Below, in pieces: positions 53,893-62,499 of a stretch of 64,000 bases of DNA (the stretch's first letter is position 1; each line of letters begins with the position of its first letter). Source of the DNA: Acidobacteriota bacterium (lineage in GTDB: Bacteria > Acidobacteriota > Holophagae > Acanthopleuribacterales > Acanthopleuribacteraceae); assembly GCA_020637335.1 (NCBI GenBank), contig JACJWC010000005.1, forward strand, positions 62,001-126,000, in the 5' to 3' direction. Made by a program: the position numbers and the translations under genes. Under the pieces are notes generated by a model that saw nothing but the letters and a program-made list of their open reading frames with translations, was not told the origin of the DNA and did no database searches.

Positions 53893-53915
53893 GTCCCGAC
53901 CCGACCGGTCGGGAC
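53893..53915 (-). terminator. GC-rich hairpin between phasin and patatin genes
   Basis: GTCCCGACC (53893-53901) pairs perfectly with GGTCGGGAC (53907-53915), with a 5-nt loop. There is no T run on the minus strand, so it may be a weak terminator, an attenuator or an mRNA-stability stem. Confidence 0.45.
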
Positions 53916-53928
53916 CCAACCTAAACCG

Positions 53929-54354
53929 TTACTGCGGCGTTTCGGCCTTTTTTGATTTGGACTTGCTGGTCGTGGATTCTTTGCTGGATCCAGCTTCGTC
54001 TTTCTTCATATCGGCAATCAGGCCCATTAACTCTTCAACTTTTTTGGTCAGTTGGTTAATTTCATCACGGGTGGGCACACCCATTTTGCCCAAAACCGAG
54101 CTGACGTTTTTGTTGACCATTTCTTCGATCTTATCGACTTTTTCTTCAACTTTGGCCTTGGATTCATTGACCTTAGACTTGACGTTGGTCATCTTTTCAC
54201 GGGCCGTGGATTCAAAGGTTTCACCTTTTTCGACCAGGGTTTTGAAGATTTTGGATCCTTCTTCCTCGGCAATGGCCAAGGCACCCAGACCGGCTAACCA
54301 AATTTTTTGCGCGGATTCTTTAATCTCGCTTTGGATCTTTTCTTTTTTGGACAT
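53929..54354 (-). CDS. Phasin-family protein, second of a pair
   Basis: A 141-aa protein that begins QSEIKESAQKIWLAGLGALAIAEEEGSKIFKTLVEKGETFES, the conserved region of the phasin/PhaF (poly-granule-associated) family. A long coiled coil of Lys/Glu heptads and a PTRDEINQLTKKVEELM segment follow, with a Lys/Ser-rich tail (SKSKSKKAETPQ). It coats polyhydroxyalkanoate granules. It follows the paralogue by 10 nt, with GGAGG upstream. Confidence 0.9.
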   Translation of the reverse strand: MSKKEKIQSEIKESAQKIWLAGLGALAIAEEEGSKIFKTLVEKGETFESTAREKMTNVKSKVNESKAKVEEKVDKIEEMVNKNVSSVLGKMGVPTRDEINQLTKKVEELMGLIADMKKDEAGSSKESTTSKSKSKKAETPQ

Positions 54355-54364
54355 GCGTTCCTCC

Positions 54365-54724
54365 TTAGGCTTGTTGTTCTCTTAACTTGGCTGTCAGGTT
54401 TTCGACCTGAGTCGTCAAATTCTGAATTTCTTCCCGGGTCGGAATGCCCAATTTGGCCAAGCCTTTTTCCAGATTTTTGCGCGTAAAATCTTCTACCCGA
54501 TCGGTTACTTTTTTGGCTTTGGCCTTGGTTTCCTGGCCAAATTTTTCAATTTTGGGTTTCTTTTCCGATTCAAATGTCTTGCCGCGTTCAACCAGCAGGT
54601 TAAACGATTTGTTGGCGAAATCGAATCCGGTTGCCGCGACACCCAATCCGGCCAACCAGGCAAAACGCCCTGTTTCGCGAAGAGGCTTCGCAATCCGTTC
54701 TACATTTTCTTTTAATACCGTCAT
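54365..54724 (-). CDS. Phasin-family protein, first of a pair
   Basis: A 119-aa paralogue of the protein at 53929: RFAWLAGLGVAATGFDFANKSFNLLVERGKTFESE, then a charged coiled coil and LGIPTREEIQNLTTQVENL, which matches its neighbour's GVPTRDEINQLTKKVEEL. It lacks the Lys/Ser tail. Granule-surface protein by family. It lies in a tight operon phaR-phasin-phasin with 10-11 nt gaps. AAGGAG precedes the ATG. Confidence 0.88.
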   Translation of the reverse strand: MTVLKENVERIAKPLRETGRFAWLAGLGVAATGFDFANKSFNLLVERGKTFESEKKPKIEKFGQETKAKAKKVTDRVEDFTRKNLEKGLAKLGIPTREEIQNLTTQVENLTAKLREQQA

Positions 54725-54735
54725 GGTGATTCTCC

Positions 54736-55164
54736 TTATTTTGGGCTCTGACGCGGCGACTCTTGTTGTTCCAGCTCCTCGATTGAAGCTTCTAACTGTT
54801 CGAGTCTTTCTTTGAGGTGGGCCATTTCGCGTTTGGCTTCGCGGACCGGGTTGATGCGCTCAAGAGACTTGTTGATCCAATGCTCTACTCCAGCTTGCAC
54901 ATGACGCACTTTTTGGGTCACAGCCTCTCCACCTGCTCGCACCAGATCGTGTAACAAATCAACGCTGAGCCCGCGGCCCTCGCCTTTTTGTTCTTCAACG
55001 ATAATTTGCGCCAGAATTTGGGCGGTGATATCGACATTCTGTGCGTCAAGCACCTGAACCTGATGGCCTTCGCGAACCAGCGCAGCCACATCCGCCAGGG
55101 CAACATAGCGGCTCTTTTCGGTGTCATAGAGCTTGCGATTGCCGTAACGTTTAATGATGTGCAT
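54736..55164 (-). CDS. phaR: PHA accumulation regulator PhaR
   Basis: The start is at 55164 (MHIIKRYGNRKLYDTEKSRYV, with GGAGGG directly upstream), giving 142 aa; the frame is open nine codons further. The N-terminal DNA-binding domain (KRYGNRKLYDTEKSRYVALADVAALV) and the PHB-accumulation domain (VDITAQILAQIIVEEQK) are both present, then a C-terminal coiled coil (REAKREMAHLKERLEQLEASIEELEQQ). PhaR binds PHA granules and represses phasin and phaR genes until granules form. Here it heads an operon with two phasins. No PHA synthase gene is in the window. Direct GCGTCAT repeats in its promoter may be its operators. Confidence 0.93.
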   Translation of the reverse strand: MHIIKRYGNRKLYDTEKSRYVALADVAALVREGHQVQVLDAQNVDITAQILAQIIVEEQKGEGRGLSVDLLHDLVRAGGEAVTQKVRHVQAGVEHWINKSLERINPVREAKREMAHLKERLEQLEASIEELEQQESPRQSPK

Positions 55165-55184
55165 GGTCCCTCCGATAACGCATC

Positions 55185-55229
55185 GCGTCATCTGTTATTA
55201 AACTTAATGCGCTGCGTCATGAAGGTCAA
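55185..55229 (-). promoter_or_regulatory. phaR promoter with GCGTCAT direct repeats
   Basis: On the minus strand TTGACC (55224-55229) and TAAGTT (55201-55206) are separated by 17 nt. GCGTCAT occurs at 55185-55191 and 55214-55220, 29 nt apart, bracketing the -10, with a related CTGCGTA further upstream. This fits autoregulation by PhaR, but the site is not a proven PhaR consensus. Confidence 0.45.
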
Positions 55230-55270
55230 GTTTTTTTGACACACTGCGTAAAAAAACCAAAAATTCCCGG

Positions 55271-56731
55271 TTAACCAATCGTTTGAAGGGTCGATAAGAC
55301 CGTTTCCAGAACCTGGAGGCGCGCCCACTTTTTATCGTTTCCGGCAATTAAGGTCCACGGTGCCTGAACGGTACTGGTTTGTTCAACCATATCATCTACC
55401 GCCTGTGCATAGGCCGACCACTTTTCACGGTTGCGCCAGTCTTCTTCGGTAATTTTATGGTTTTTGTAGGCAATGGATTTTCGTTCCTCAAATCGCCGTA
55501 ATTGTTCTTCTGGACTGATATGCAGCCAGAATTTATTAATTAAGATACCGCGTTCGAGCAATTGGTCCTCGAATTCATTGATTTCAGAATAGGCGCGTTT
55601 CCATTCGCCCGGTTTGGCAAATTTTTCAATCCGTTCGACCAAAACGCGACCATACCAGGATCGATCATAAATGGTTACTTTACCGGCTCGGGGAATGTGA
55701 CGCCAAAAACGCCACAGGTAATGGTGAGCCTTTTCTTCATCGGTTGGTGCCGCAATCGAGATTATTTGAAAAAGCCGGGCATCAATGGCAGCAGTTAAGC
55801 GCCGAATCGCGCCCCCTTTTCCGGCTGCATCCCACCCTTCAAAAACGACAATCAAGGAACGTTTCTTGGTTTTGGCTCGCCAACTCCATTCGGTAATTTC
55901 GTTTTGCAAGTCGGCCAAACGGGTTTCATAGAGTTCGGGTGAAACCTCAAGCCCCAAATCGACAGAATCAAAAACAGAGGATTTTGAAACTGCTTGAGAC
56001 CGTGTCTGGCGAATCGCAGGCCATTTCTTATGCTTGTTGTCGAGCCGTGATTCCAATGCTTCGGCAAGTGCTTCGCCAACAGCAAGATCGCGAAAGCGGT
56101 TATTGGCCGAAGGGATGACCCGCCAGGGCACTTGGGGGCAATTCGTGCGTTCCAGCGCCTCGCGCGAAACGCGGCTAAATGCACGATATCTTTTGCTGAA
56201 TTTTTCGAGAATTGGCGAAACGCGGTGCGCTTTTTCATCCTTTTTCAGACGTTTGCGTTGATCGGTTTGTGAGAGGTGGAACCAGAATTTGAGGATTAAG
56301 GCACCATCGCGACTGAGCATTTCTTCAAAACGATTGATGCGATCCAGAGCTGATTCAAAACGAGCCCGGTCAATCCGTTGATACACCCGTTCAATGATCG
56401 GTTGGGTGTACCAGGAGCCAAACAAAATGCCGATTTTCCCCTTAGGTGCCAGCCTACGCCAAAAACGCCAAAAGGCGGGGCGTTCATTTTCCTCATCACT
56501 GGTATCCCAAAACGCGTGGGTTTCCAAACCTCTTGCATCAAGCCATTAGTTCAGGCGATTCACCACAGAGCCCTTACCAGCGCCTTCGACCCCTGAAATG
56601 AGGATGAGTACCGGAAAATTGGTCTCACGCAAACGTCGCTGCACCTTTAAAAGGCGGTTGCGCAATTCGGATTCACGAGTTGCAAATTCTTGCTTAGAAA
56701 CCTTTGGACTTGTAGCTGAATCTTCAAACAT
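55271..56731 (-). pseudogene. Polyphosphate:AMP phosphotransferase (PPK2 class II) interrupted by an in-frame stop
   Basis: Two adjacent segments in the same frame make one gene of 486 codons, the length of Pseudomonas PAP (about 496). They are split only by a TAA at 56546-56548 (codon 62), where relatives have Glu in VN-x-LNEW. The N-terminal PPK2 copy has a P-loop-like GVEGAGKGSVV but a degenerate second motif (FGSWYTQP). The C-terminal copy is complete: EGWDAAGKGGAIRRL and YDRSWYGRVLVERI. The enzyme would make ADP from AMP and polyphosphate. The start is taken at 56731 (GGGGGC upstream). The reading frame after the stop is otherwise intact, so the lesion is recent, tolerated or a sequencing error. 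Confidence 0.85.
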
Positions 56732-56935
56732 GCTGCCCCCAGTGAACGGATAGTGGGAAACGGATTGCATTTATTCCATTTTCCACCCTAGGCCCGAGCT
56801 TGAAAAGCAATACTCCTGTATAAAAACTCATTTTTTAATAAAATATGGCCAACCATTTAGGAAGAAATTAATAATCCCTGATCGCGGAATCCCCGTAGTG
56901 TAAAGGCGGACAGAGTGTCCAAGTAAGGAGCATAT

Positions 56936-57427
56936 ATGAAAAGAAGTTTTTTGTTAGCCATTCTCATGAGCGCTGCATGCATTTGGGCTGGTGAGCCCGA
57001 TTCAAATCAGCGCGGACGCTATTTAATTGTAATTGGTGGATGCAATGATTGTCATACACCGGGATATCCGGAGAGTGGCGGAAAAACACCCGAGTCCGAT
57101 TGGTTGGTTGGCAGCCCAGTGGGCTTTCAAGGTCCATGGGGAACGACGTATCCGACCAATCTCCGCAATTCGGTCGCTCACCAAACCGAAGCTGAATTTT
57201 TGGCCAAAGCGCACACCGCCATGCGGCCCCCTATGCCCTGGATTTCACTGGCAAACATGACGGACAGCGACTTAAAGGCCGTTTATCACTATATAAAATC
57301 GCTAGGTCCGAAGGGCCCTGACGCACCGGCATACAAAGCGCCGGGCGAAAACGTGGAAACGCCTTATTTTGAATTTGTACCCAAAAACCTGCCCCCAAGC
57401 GATGACCAGACAGGTGGTCAGCAATAA
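56936..57427 (+). CDS. Periplasmic c-type cytochrome
   Basis: A 163-aa protein with signal MKRSFLLAILMSAACIWAG. One heme site, C36-N-D-C39-H40 in GGCNDCHTPG, and a probable axial Met100 in MRPPMPW. The spacing and the ESGGKTPESDWLVGSPVGFQGPWG segment resemble the cytochrome c subunits of alcohol and aldehyde dehydrogenases. It would carry electrons in the periplasm. The C-terminal 25 residues are Pro/Asp/Gln-rich and may be disordered. TAAGGAG lies about 8 nt upstream of the ATG. A terminator follows the stop. Confidence 0.9.
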   Translation: MKRSFLLAILMSAACIWAGEPDSNQRGRYLIVIGGCNDCHTPGYPESGGKTPESDWLVGSPVGFQGPWGTTYPTNLRNSVAHQTEAEFLAKAHTAMRPPMPWISLANMTDSDLKAVYHYIKSLGPKGPDAPAYKAPGENVETPYFEFVPKNLPPSDDQTGGQQ

Positions 57428-57430
57428 ACA

Positions 57431-57456
57431 AGGGGAGTCAAGCGACTCCCCTTTCT
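57431..57456 (+). terminator. Terminator after the cytochrome gene
   Basis: AGGGGAGTC (57431-57439) pairs with GACTCCCCT (57444-57452), with a 4-nt loop and a short T-rich tail. It is convergent with the methyltransferase gene and may serve both. Confidence 0.78.
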
Positions 57457-57462
57457 ATTCCA

Positions 57463-58257
57463 TTAAGGTTTAACAAATTTGAGGGTCATGCGATCGCTTT
57501 CACCGATGGCTTTAAGCGCCTCAGCATCCAGTTCGCGTTCGTTATCGCCTTCTTTGACTTTGGTCGCCAAGCGCGGCGGCAGGGTCCAGACACCATTAGG
57601 GTGTTCGGTTGTATCCTTAGGATTAGCATTAATTTCGGATTGGTCAACCAACTTAAAACCCGCCTTGGTGGCCAGGTCAATAACGGTTTGAACATGCACG
57701 TATCCCGAATCGGGGTCCGCAGCTTTATCGGCAGGACGGCGGTGTTCAACCACGCCCAAGATTCCACCCGACTTCAACGTTTTAAAAAACGCGTCAAAAG
57801 CCGGTTGGGCATTGTCAGGCATCCAGTTGTGCACATTGCGGAAGGTTAGAACCATGTCCGCTTGACCCTCTGGCATTTCAATTTTTGTACCCGGTTGGAA
57901 AATGCACATTTTGACCTTGTCATACGCCTCGGGATGTGTGGCCAAAAGTGCCTGATATCCATCGTAGGAGCGTTTGTAGTAGCCGGTGGCGTCAGGCGCG
58001 GCATGTGCGGCATAAAAGGTCCCCTTCTCGCGCAGGTAAGGTGCAAGAATTTCGGTGTACCAGCCACCGCCCGGTGAAATTTCCACCACAGTCATATCGG
58101 GCTTGATGCCAAAAAAAGCTAAGGTTTCAGCAGGATGACGATAGACATCACGGGCTTTGTTCTCGGGGCTGCGATGATCGCCATCAACAACCTTTTGAAG
58201 CATGGGATCCCCAGCCAACAGGCAGGTGGAAAGGAGCATCGGAAGCACAAAACGCAT
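57463..58257 (-). CDS. Exported SAM-dependent methyltransferase-like protein (COG4798 type)
   Basis: The start at 58257 (AGAGGA 7 nt upstream) gives signal MRFVLPMLLSTCLLAG and 264 aa. Motif I is MTVVEISPGGGWYTEILAPYL; ADMVLTFRNVHNWMPD and GGILGVVEHRRPAD are the remaining landmarks of the predicted-methyltransferase family COG4798. Members carry signal peptides although SAM is cytoplasmic, so their real activity is unclear. A final FVKP closes the protein. It is convergent with the cytochrome gene. The tRNA-Arg gene lies upstream on the same strand, separated by its own terminator. Confidence 0.82.
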   Translation of the reverse strand: MRFVLPMLLSTCLLAGDPMLQKVVDGDHRSPENKARDVYRHPAETLAFFGIKPDMTVVEISPGGGWYTEILAPYLREKGTFYAAHAAPDATGYYKRSYDGYQALLATHPEAYDKVKMCIFQPGTKIEMPEGQADMVLTFRNVHNWMPDNAQPAFDAFFKTLKSGGILGVVEHRRPADKAADPDSGYVHVQTVIDLATKAGFKLVDQSEINANPKDTTEHPNGVWTLPPRLATKVKEGDNERELDAEALKAIGESDRMTLKFVKP

Positions 58258-58440
58258 AAAAATATCCTCTTTTATTGGGAATGGCGTTCTTTCCAACGGA
58301 ACCCGTTCCCTTGGCAAAAGGCCAAATAAAGGGTGTTCGATCCGTTTGAAAGAGCAAATGACACCCGATCTTAACGTTTTTAAGGGCAAAAAGATTCCCT
58401 GTTTGTGGGTAAACAGCAAAAAACAGCCTATTTCATGCAG

Positions 58441-58473
58441 CAAAAAGAAAAAAGCCACCCGTTGAAGGTGGCT
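58441..58473 (-). terminator. Terminator of tRNA-Arg
   Basis: AGCCACC (58453-58459) pairs with GGTGGCT (58467-58473). On the minus strand the stem is followed by a run of T's interrupted once by C (58441-58452). It lies just downstream of the tRNA. Confidence 0.85.
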
Positions 58474-58501
58474 AAAAGGTTAACCCTGAGGATTGGGTTG
58501 T

Positions 58502-58578
<77 letters not shown>

Positions 58579-58749
58579 ACAATTCGCAAAGGATACTTTT
58601 TTCGCGGCCAACTGTCAAACTGAAAATGATCGGAGACGTGCAGAAACAAGCTTGCCTTCAAGCAAGTCCCGACAGGCAACGAATTCGCCCGGCCCTATGC
58701 GTTTAAGGGTATGATGAATGGCACAAAAGCCGACTGAAGGTGGAGATGC

Positions 58750-59790
58750 GTGAACTCGTTCAGAAAGAGCCTGATCCAGCGTTTAGGGGTTGTAGCCCTG
58801 CTATTTATTGGCTTGAATATTTACGGCACCCTGGGCTTTTACTTCATCGAAAAGGTCAACTTATTTGAAGCGTTTTATATGTCGGCTATCACGTTTACAA
58901 CCGTCGGCTATGGCGAGGTCTTTCCGCTTTCGACCGCTGGCAGGGTATTCACGGTTTCGACCATTTATATTGGCTTGCTGGTTTCAGGCCTTTCGATTGG
59001 CTATTTAAGCCAACTCATCCTGCGTTCAACGTTTCAGGATATCTTAAAGGGGAAAAGGGTGGAAAAAGCGGCGAAAAAACTTCAGGATCATTTCATCGTT
59101 TGCGGCTACGGCATTACGGGTCAGCAACTGGTTGAGGAAATGCGTCAGATGGGCGAAACCATCGTAGTGATCGATCTGGCAGCCCGAGCCGAAGAATCGG
59201 AGGAGGACCTGCTCTTCATCCAGGGCGATGCGCGCCAGGATGCTGTTTTGGAAAAAGCGGCACTCCATCGGGCACGTGGACTGGCTTCGGTATTGACGGA
59301 GGATGCGGACAACGTTTTTGTCGTCTTAACTGCCCGCTCGCTCCACCCCAAAATTAAAATTGTCAGCCGCTACAAAAACGATGACAGCTTAAAAAAACTC
59401 AAAGCAGCCGGTGCGGATGAAGCGATTAGCCCCTACCGAATGGGGGGTCAACGCCTGGCCCATGCCCTGACCCAGCCCATCCCCAACCACCTGTTGGCGA
59501 CCTTAACCAAAGTTGCGGGCAGCGGCGTGCGCTTTGCCTATCTTCAGGTCGGCGACCAGAACCGGCTTCGCACCCAAACGGTGCGCACTTCGGAAATTCG
59601 CGATCGCTCAATGGGCGCTTTGATTCTGGCCTTGGAAGACCGGCTCGGCAATACCAGTTTTAATCCGGCACCCGATCAAAGCCTCAAAGAAATTCACAAA
59701 ATATTAGCGCTGGGCGACGAAACCCAGATTGAAGCCCTGCAACACTACATCTCGGAAATGGAGCTCAGCCATGAAAATGGAAGCGCATGA
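58750..59790 (+). CDS. Potassium channel with cytoplasmic TrkA-N (RCK) domain
   Basis: A 346-aa protein starting at GTG (GGTGGAG 5 nt upstream). Two membrane helices flank a pore loop with selectivity filter T51-V-G-Y-G-E56 in ITFTTVGYGEVFPLS. The RCK domain has the nucleotide motif DHFIVCGYGITGQQLVEEM and VVIDL, with FIQGDARQDAVLEKA and the C-terminal TrkA-C region. It is a Kch/MthK-type K+ channel with ligand-gated cytoplasmic domains. Its end overlaps the start of the next gene by 20 nt, which suggests co-translation with the Hsp90-like protein. Confidence 0.93.
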   Translation: MNSFRKSLIQRLGVVALLFIGLNIYGTLGFYFIEKVNLFEAFYMSAITFTTVGYGEVFPLSTAGRVFTVSTIYIGLLVSGLSIGYLSQLILRSTFQDILKGKRVEKAAKKLQDHFIVCGYGITGQQLVEEMRQMGETIVVIDLAARAEESEEDLLFIQGDARQDAVLEKAALHRARGLASVLTEDADNVFVVLTARSLHPKIKIVSRYKNDDSLKKLKAAGADEAISPYRMGGQRLAHALTQPIPNHLLATLTKVAGSGVRFAYLQVGDQNRLRTQTVRTSEIRDRSMGALILALEDRLGNTSFNPAPDQSLKEIHKILALGDETQIEALQHYISEMELSHENGSA

Positions 59791-62248
59791 TTTCCTGGCC
59801 TTTGCTGAGCAGGAAGCGCGTCGCTACGGCAATGACCCTTTTGTTTTTGTTCGGGAGTTAGTGCAAAACAGCCGGGATGCGGGCGCTTCCCAGATCAATT
59901 TTCAGTCTGAAATGATTGGCCAAACCTATGTTTTGCGCTGCGCTGATGACGGTTGCGGGATGAATGCCGAACAATTACAGGGTTTCTTGCTCAAACTTTT
60001 CGCCAGCAACAAACAAGACAATCAATTGGGCATGTTTGGGGTTGGATTTTGGTCCGTCCTGCTTTTTGAACCCGAAGCCATCTACATCGACACATGTACC
60101 GGGTCCGAGCGCCATGTGCTCAGCTATCAAAAAGGGTGGAGCCAGGCAAAATGTAAACCCATGGAACCGGGCCCGGCTGGGACTCAGATTATCCTGCACA
60201 AACAGGCGCCCAACGGCGACCAATGGAGCCCTGACCTTTTTAAACGCCTGGTGTATTACTGTGGTTATGTGGTTCGGCTGGGTGGTGAGAACCCTAAAAA
60301 CCCTATGCCCCTGCCCATTCGCTTCAATGGCCAGGCCATCAATCAATCCATGCAACTGAATGGCTTGACCTGGCAAGCCTGGCGCGGCAAACGGGCCTGG
60401 GGAGTGATTGGCTTGGGCGCAAACCCGCTTGTACGACTCTATAAAGCGGGCATTTTGATCAAAGAATGCACGAGCTTAAATGAGCTTTGGCCGTCTCGAC
60501 CCGCCATCCTGCCTAAAGTGGAGGGATTTTATCCCCAAGTCTTGATCAATTGCGCGGATTTTAATTTATTGTTGGATAGGCACACCATTGCCGAAGATCA
60601 TGCGCTTGCCCAGGTTTTGGATGCCTGTTCTCATCTCCTCAAAAAACAGGCAAAAAATCTACTCAATCAAATGGCGCCAATGGACCTGGTCAATGGGACG
60701 CGTTACCTGCTCATGCGACAAGGTAAAAAGCTTTTATTCGCTCTTGTGGCCCTTTTAGTGGTGGGCTGGAGCGGATGGTTTTTGACCCAGCAAAAAGGAC
60801 CTGTGCCAATTTCGAATCGTGGGGCCGAACCCCAAGCGACGCAGGACATTTCCGCTGTTTTGGACCGCTATCGGGGACCGATCGTCGATAACCCCAACAG
60901 CCACCCGCCGCGTTGGCAAGTCAGTTTGGAAGGACCGCGGAAGGTGGATCTGATTTTAGGCTTGGTCGATCAGTTTGACCGAGATCGCGGTTGGTTGCCA
61001 CGACGGCCGGAATCGGTCGGGCCGTACCCACCCATCGCAAATCCGGCTGATGGCATTTTGCGCATACGCTTACAAGACACCCGCTTGCCCATGATCCTGC
61101 CCTATCCGCTTTTGGGGGCCATTAAAGCCAATACGGTTCAACTCGATGGAAAACCGTTTGGTCAAGTCGGTCAGACGCGTGCGGGTGAACCGATGCTGTT
61201 AGGTTCTGGTGTAATTCAGGGTGAATTGAGTTATGCCTTCGTTCTCGATTATCCCAATTTGCAAATGCAACCGCCCCTGAGCCCACCTCGCTTAGCTTGG
61301 GACGCTGAATTTAAGGCCTGGTTAGATCAGGCGCCCCTTAGCAGTTCGGAGGCCAATGCTTATTGGGTTCCGCTCTTACAAAAACGATTTGGCCCACCTC
61401 AAGAAGTACAGCCGCGCGGGACCACGTGGTTGGAGCGAGCCCTATCCGTTCAAAATTCAGATTGCGATATGGTTAATGGGCTGCTCACACTGCTTTTCCT
61501 CGAACAAGGTTTCCAAGCCCGACTCGCATTGGGGTTGGTCATTTCGCAAGGTCCACAAACCAACCATTTACATGCCTGGACCCTGATCCAAACCGAACAA
61601 GGCTTTGTGGCAACAGATGCTTCACATCCCAATTTCTCACCACTCGTTCCACCAGATCCAGCAGATTCCCTGGCGGCGCCAGCCGCAGGCGGAAATATGG
61701 AACGCCAATTGGCACCCAGCCAAGCCAGTCCCATCGTCGCGACACAAGCACAAACGCCCTTTCCCTGGCGTTGGATATGGCTAGGTCTTATCGCCCTGTT
61801 GATCCTGCTCTTATTGCGATATGCCTGGAAAGTTAAACGGGCACAAAATTCCGTTCGGACCGAACAACTCGCTTTTGCCGGTCGCTGGTTAGCCATGGTG
61901 GTCCGCTCCGGTGATATGCACCACGATCTTTTTTACAGGCCTCTGTTTAGCCGAGCCGATGGGAAGCGCGTCAGCTTCTATACCGTACTGAAATGGGCAG
62001 AAAATGCACCTCTTCTAATGGGCACCCAAGTCGACCACGGGTCCATCCTGGATAAGAATTGTCCTATTTTGCGGCAACTCCTGCCTTATTTACCGGAGGT
62101 GCTCGATCGCAGCATGGGGTTTTCTACACCAGGCCCGGCAGAAACGGTTGAAGTTCGCCCAGGCACCGCCTTGTTATGGGGACCCACTTCAGATGGTTGG
62201 TTGCTTATTGCTGACGACGATCCAAAAAATCCGCAAACGCCTGTTTAA
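59771..62248 (+). CDS. Hsp90-like (GHKL) ATPase fused to a membrane-anchored transglutaminase-like domain
   Basis: A 825-aa protein starting at ATG 59771 with GGAG 8 nt upstream. Residues 1-300 are a GHKL ATPase of the Hsp90 kind: E29-x-x-x-N33-x-x-D36-A in VRELVQNSRDAGA, the D60-G-x-G-M box in ADDGCGM, and GMFGVGFWS at 87-95. A membrane helix (about 318-338) leads to a large domain with a transglutaminase-type triad: Cys565 in QNSDCDMV, His601 in HLHAW and Asp616 in VATDASH. A second helix (about 666-686) and a small soluble tail follow. The ATPase half is cytoplasmic and the triad domain should be periplasmic. No known family joins these parts, to my knowledge. It is coupled to the K+ channel gene. 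Confidence 0.82.
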   Translation: MKMEAHDFLAFAEQEARRYGNDPFVFVRELVQNSRDAGASQINFQSEMIGQTYVLRCADDGCGMNAEQLQGFLLKLFASNKQDNQLGMFGVGFWSVLLFEPEAIYIDTCTGSERHVLSYQKGWSQAKCKPMEPGPAGTQIILHKQAPNGDQWSPDLFKRLVYYCGYVVRLGGENPKNPMPLPIRFNGQAINQSMQLNGLTWQAWRGKRAWGVIGLGANPLVRLYKAGILIKECTSLNELWPSRPAILPKVEGFYPQVLINCADFNLLLDRHTIAEDHALAQVLDACSHLLKKQAKNLLNQMAPMDLVNGTRYLLMRQGKKLLFALVALLVVGWSGWFLTQQKGPVPISNRGAEPQATQDISAVLDRYRGPIVDNPNSHPPRWQVSLEGPRKVDLILGLVDQFDRDRGWLPRRPESVGPYPPIANPADGILRIRLQDTRLPMILPYPLLGAIKANTVQLDGKPFGQVGQTRAGEPMLLGSGVIQGELSYAFVLDYPNLQMQPPLSPPRLAWDAEFKAWLDQAPLSSSEANAYWVPLLQKRFGPPQEVQPRGTTWLERALSVQNSDCDMVNGLLTLLFLEQGFQARLALGLVISQGPQTNHLHAWTLIQTEQGFVATDASHPNFSPLVPPDPADSLAAPAAGGNMERQLAPSQASPIVATQAQTPFPWRWIWLGLIALLILLLLRYAWKVKRAQNSVRTEQLAFAGRWLAMVVRSGDMHHDLFYRPLFSRADGKRVSFYTVLKWAENAPLLMGTQVDHGSILDKNCPILRQLLPYLPEVLDRSMGFSTPGPAETVEVRPGTALLWGPTSDGWLLIADDDPKNPQTPV

Positions 62249-62447
62249 CCTCATCGCGGATTTGGCGACTGCCTTTTTCATATTGCGGTTCATATGGGCA
62301 ATGCGCGCATTCACAACCGCAACAATAGCCGCGCATTAAGTGATAGGGCTCTAACATCACCATGTAGCCCTGTTCGTTGAAACGGTAATATGTCCCCTCA
62401 GCCTCTTGACCGCTCACCCTCGCGCTTCCCTTCTGTTTCCATTCCAA
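62205..62447 (-). CDS. Small Cys-rich protein (DUF5522-like)
   Basis: An 80-aa protein with the short motif RGYCCGCECAHCPY typical of the DUF5522 family, preceded by NEQGYMVMLEPYHLMRG, the usual family start. Four Cys and a His in 10 residues suggest a metal site. The TTG at 62447 has no proper ribosome site; a GTG at 62417 with AAGGGA about 9 nt upstream is a credible shorter start (70 aa). It overlaps the convergent upstream gene by 44 nt. Function unknown. Confidence 0.75.
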   Translation of the reverse strand: MEWKQKGSARVSGQEAEGTYYRFNEQGYMVMLEPYHLMRGYCCGCECAHCPYEPQYEKGSRQIRDEVKQAFADFLDRRQQ

Positions 62448-62499
62448 TTCCTTAATGCTAGTCTACTGAAAACAGGCTTTTAAAGAAAGGTTTGCCACT

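Noticed and set aside
53893..53915. GC-rich hairpin as a copy of the large repeat
   Set aside because: It shares no arm or boundary with the 12323/26817 elements and looks like a local terminator or stem.
56546..56548. TAA in the polyphosphate phosphotransferase as a recoding site (selenocysteine or pyrrolysine)
   Set aside because: Those use TGA and TAG. Homologues have Glu here, and there is no adjacent recoding signal that I can see.
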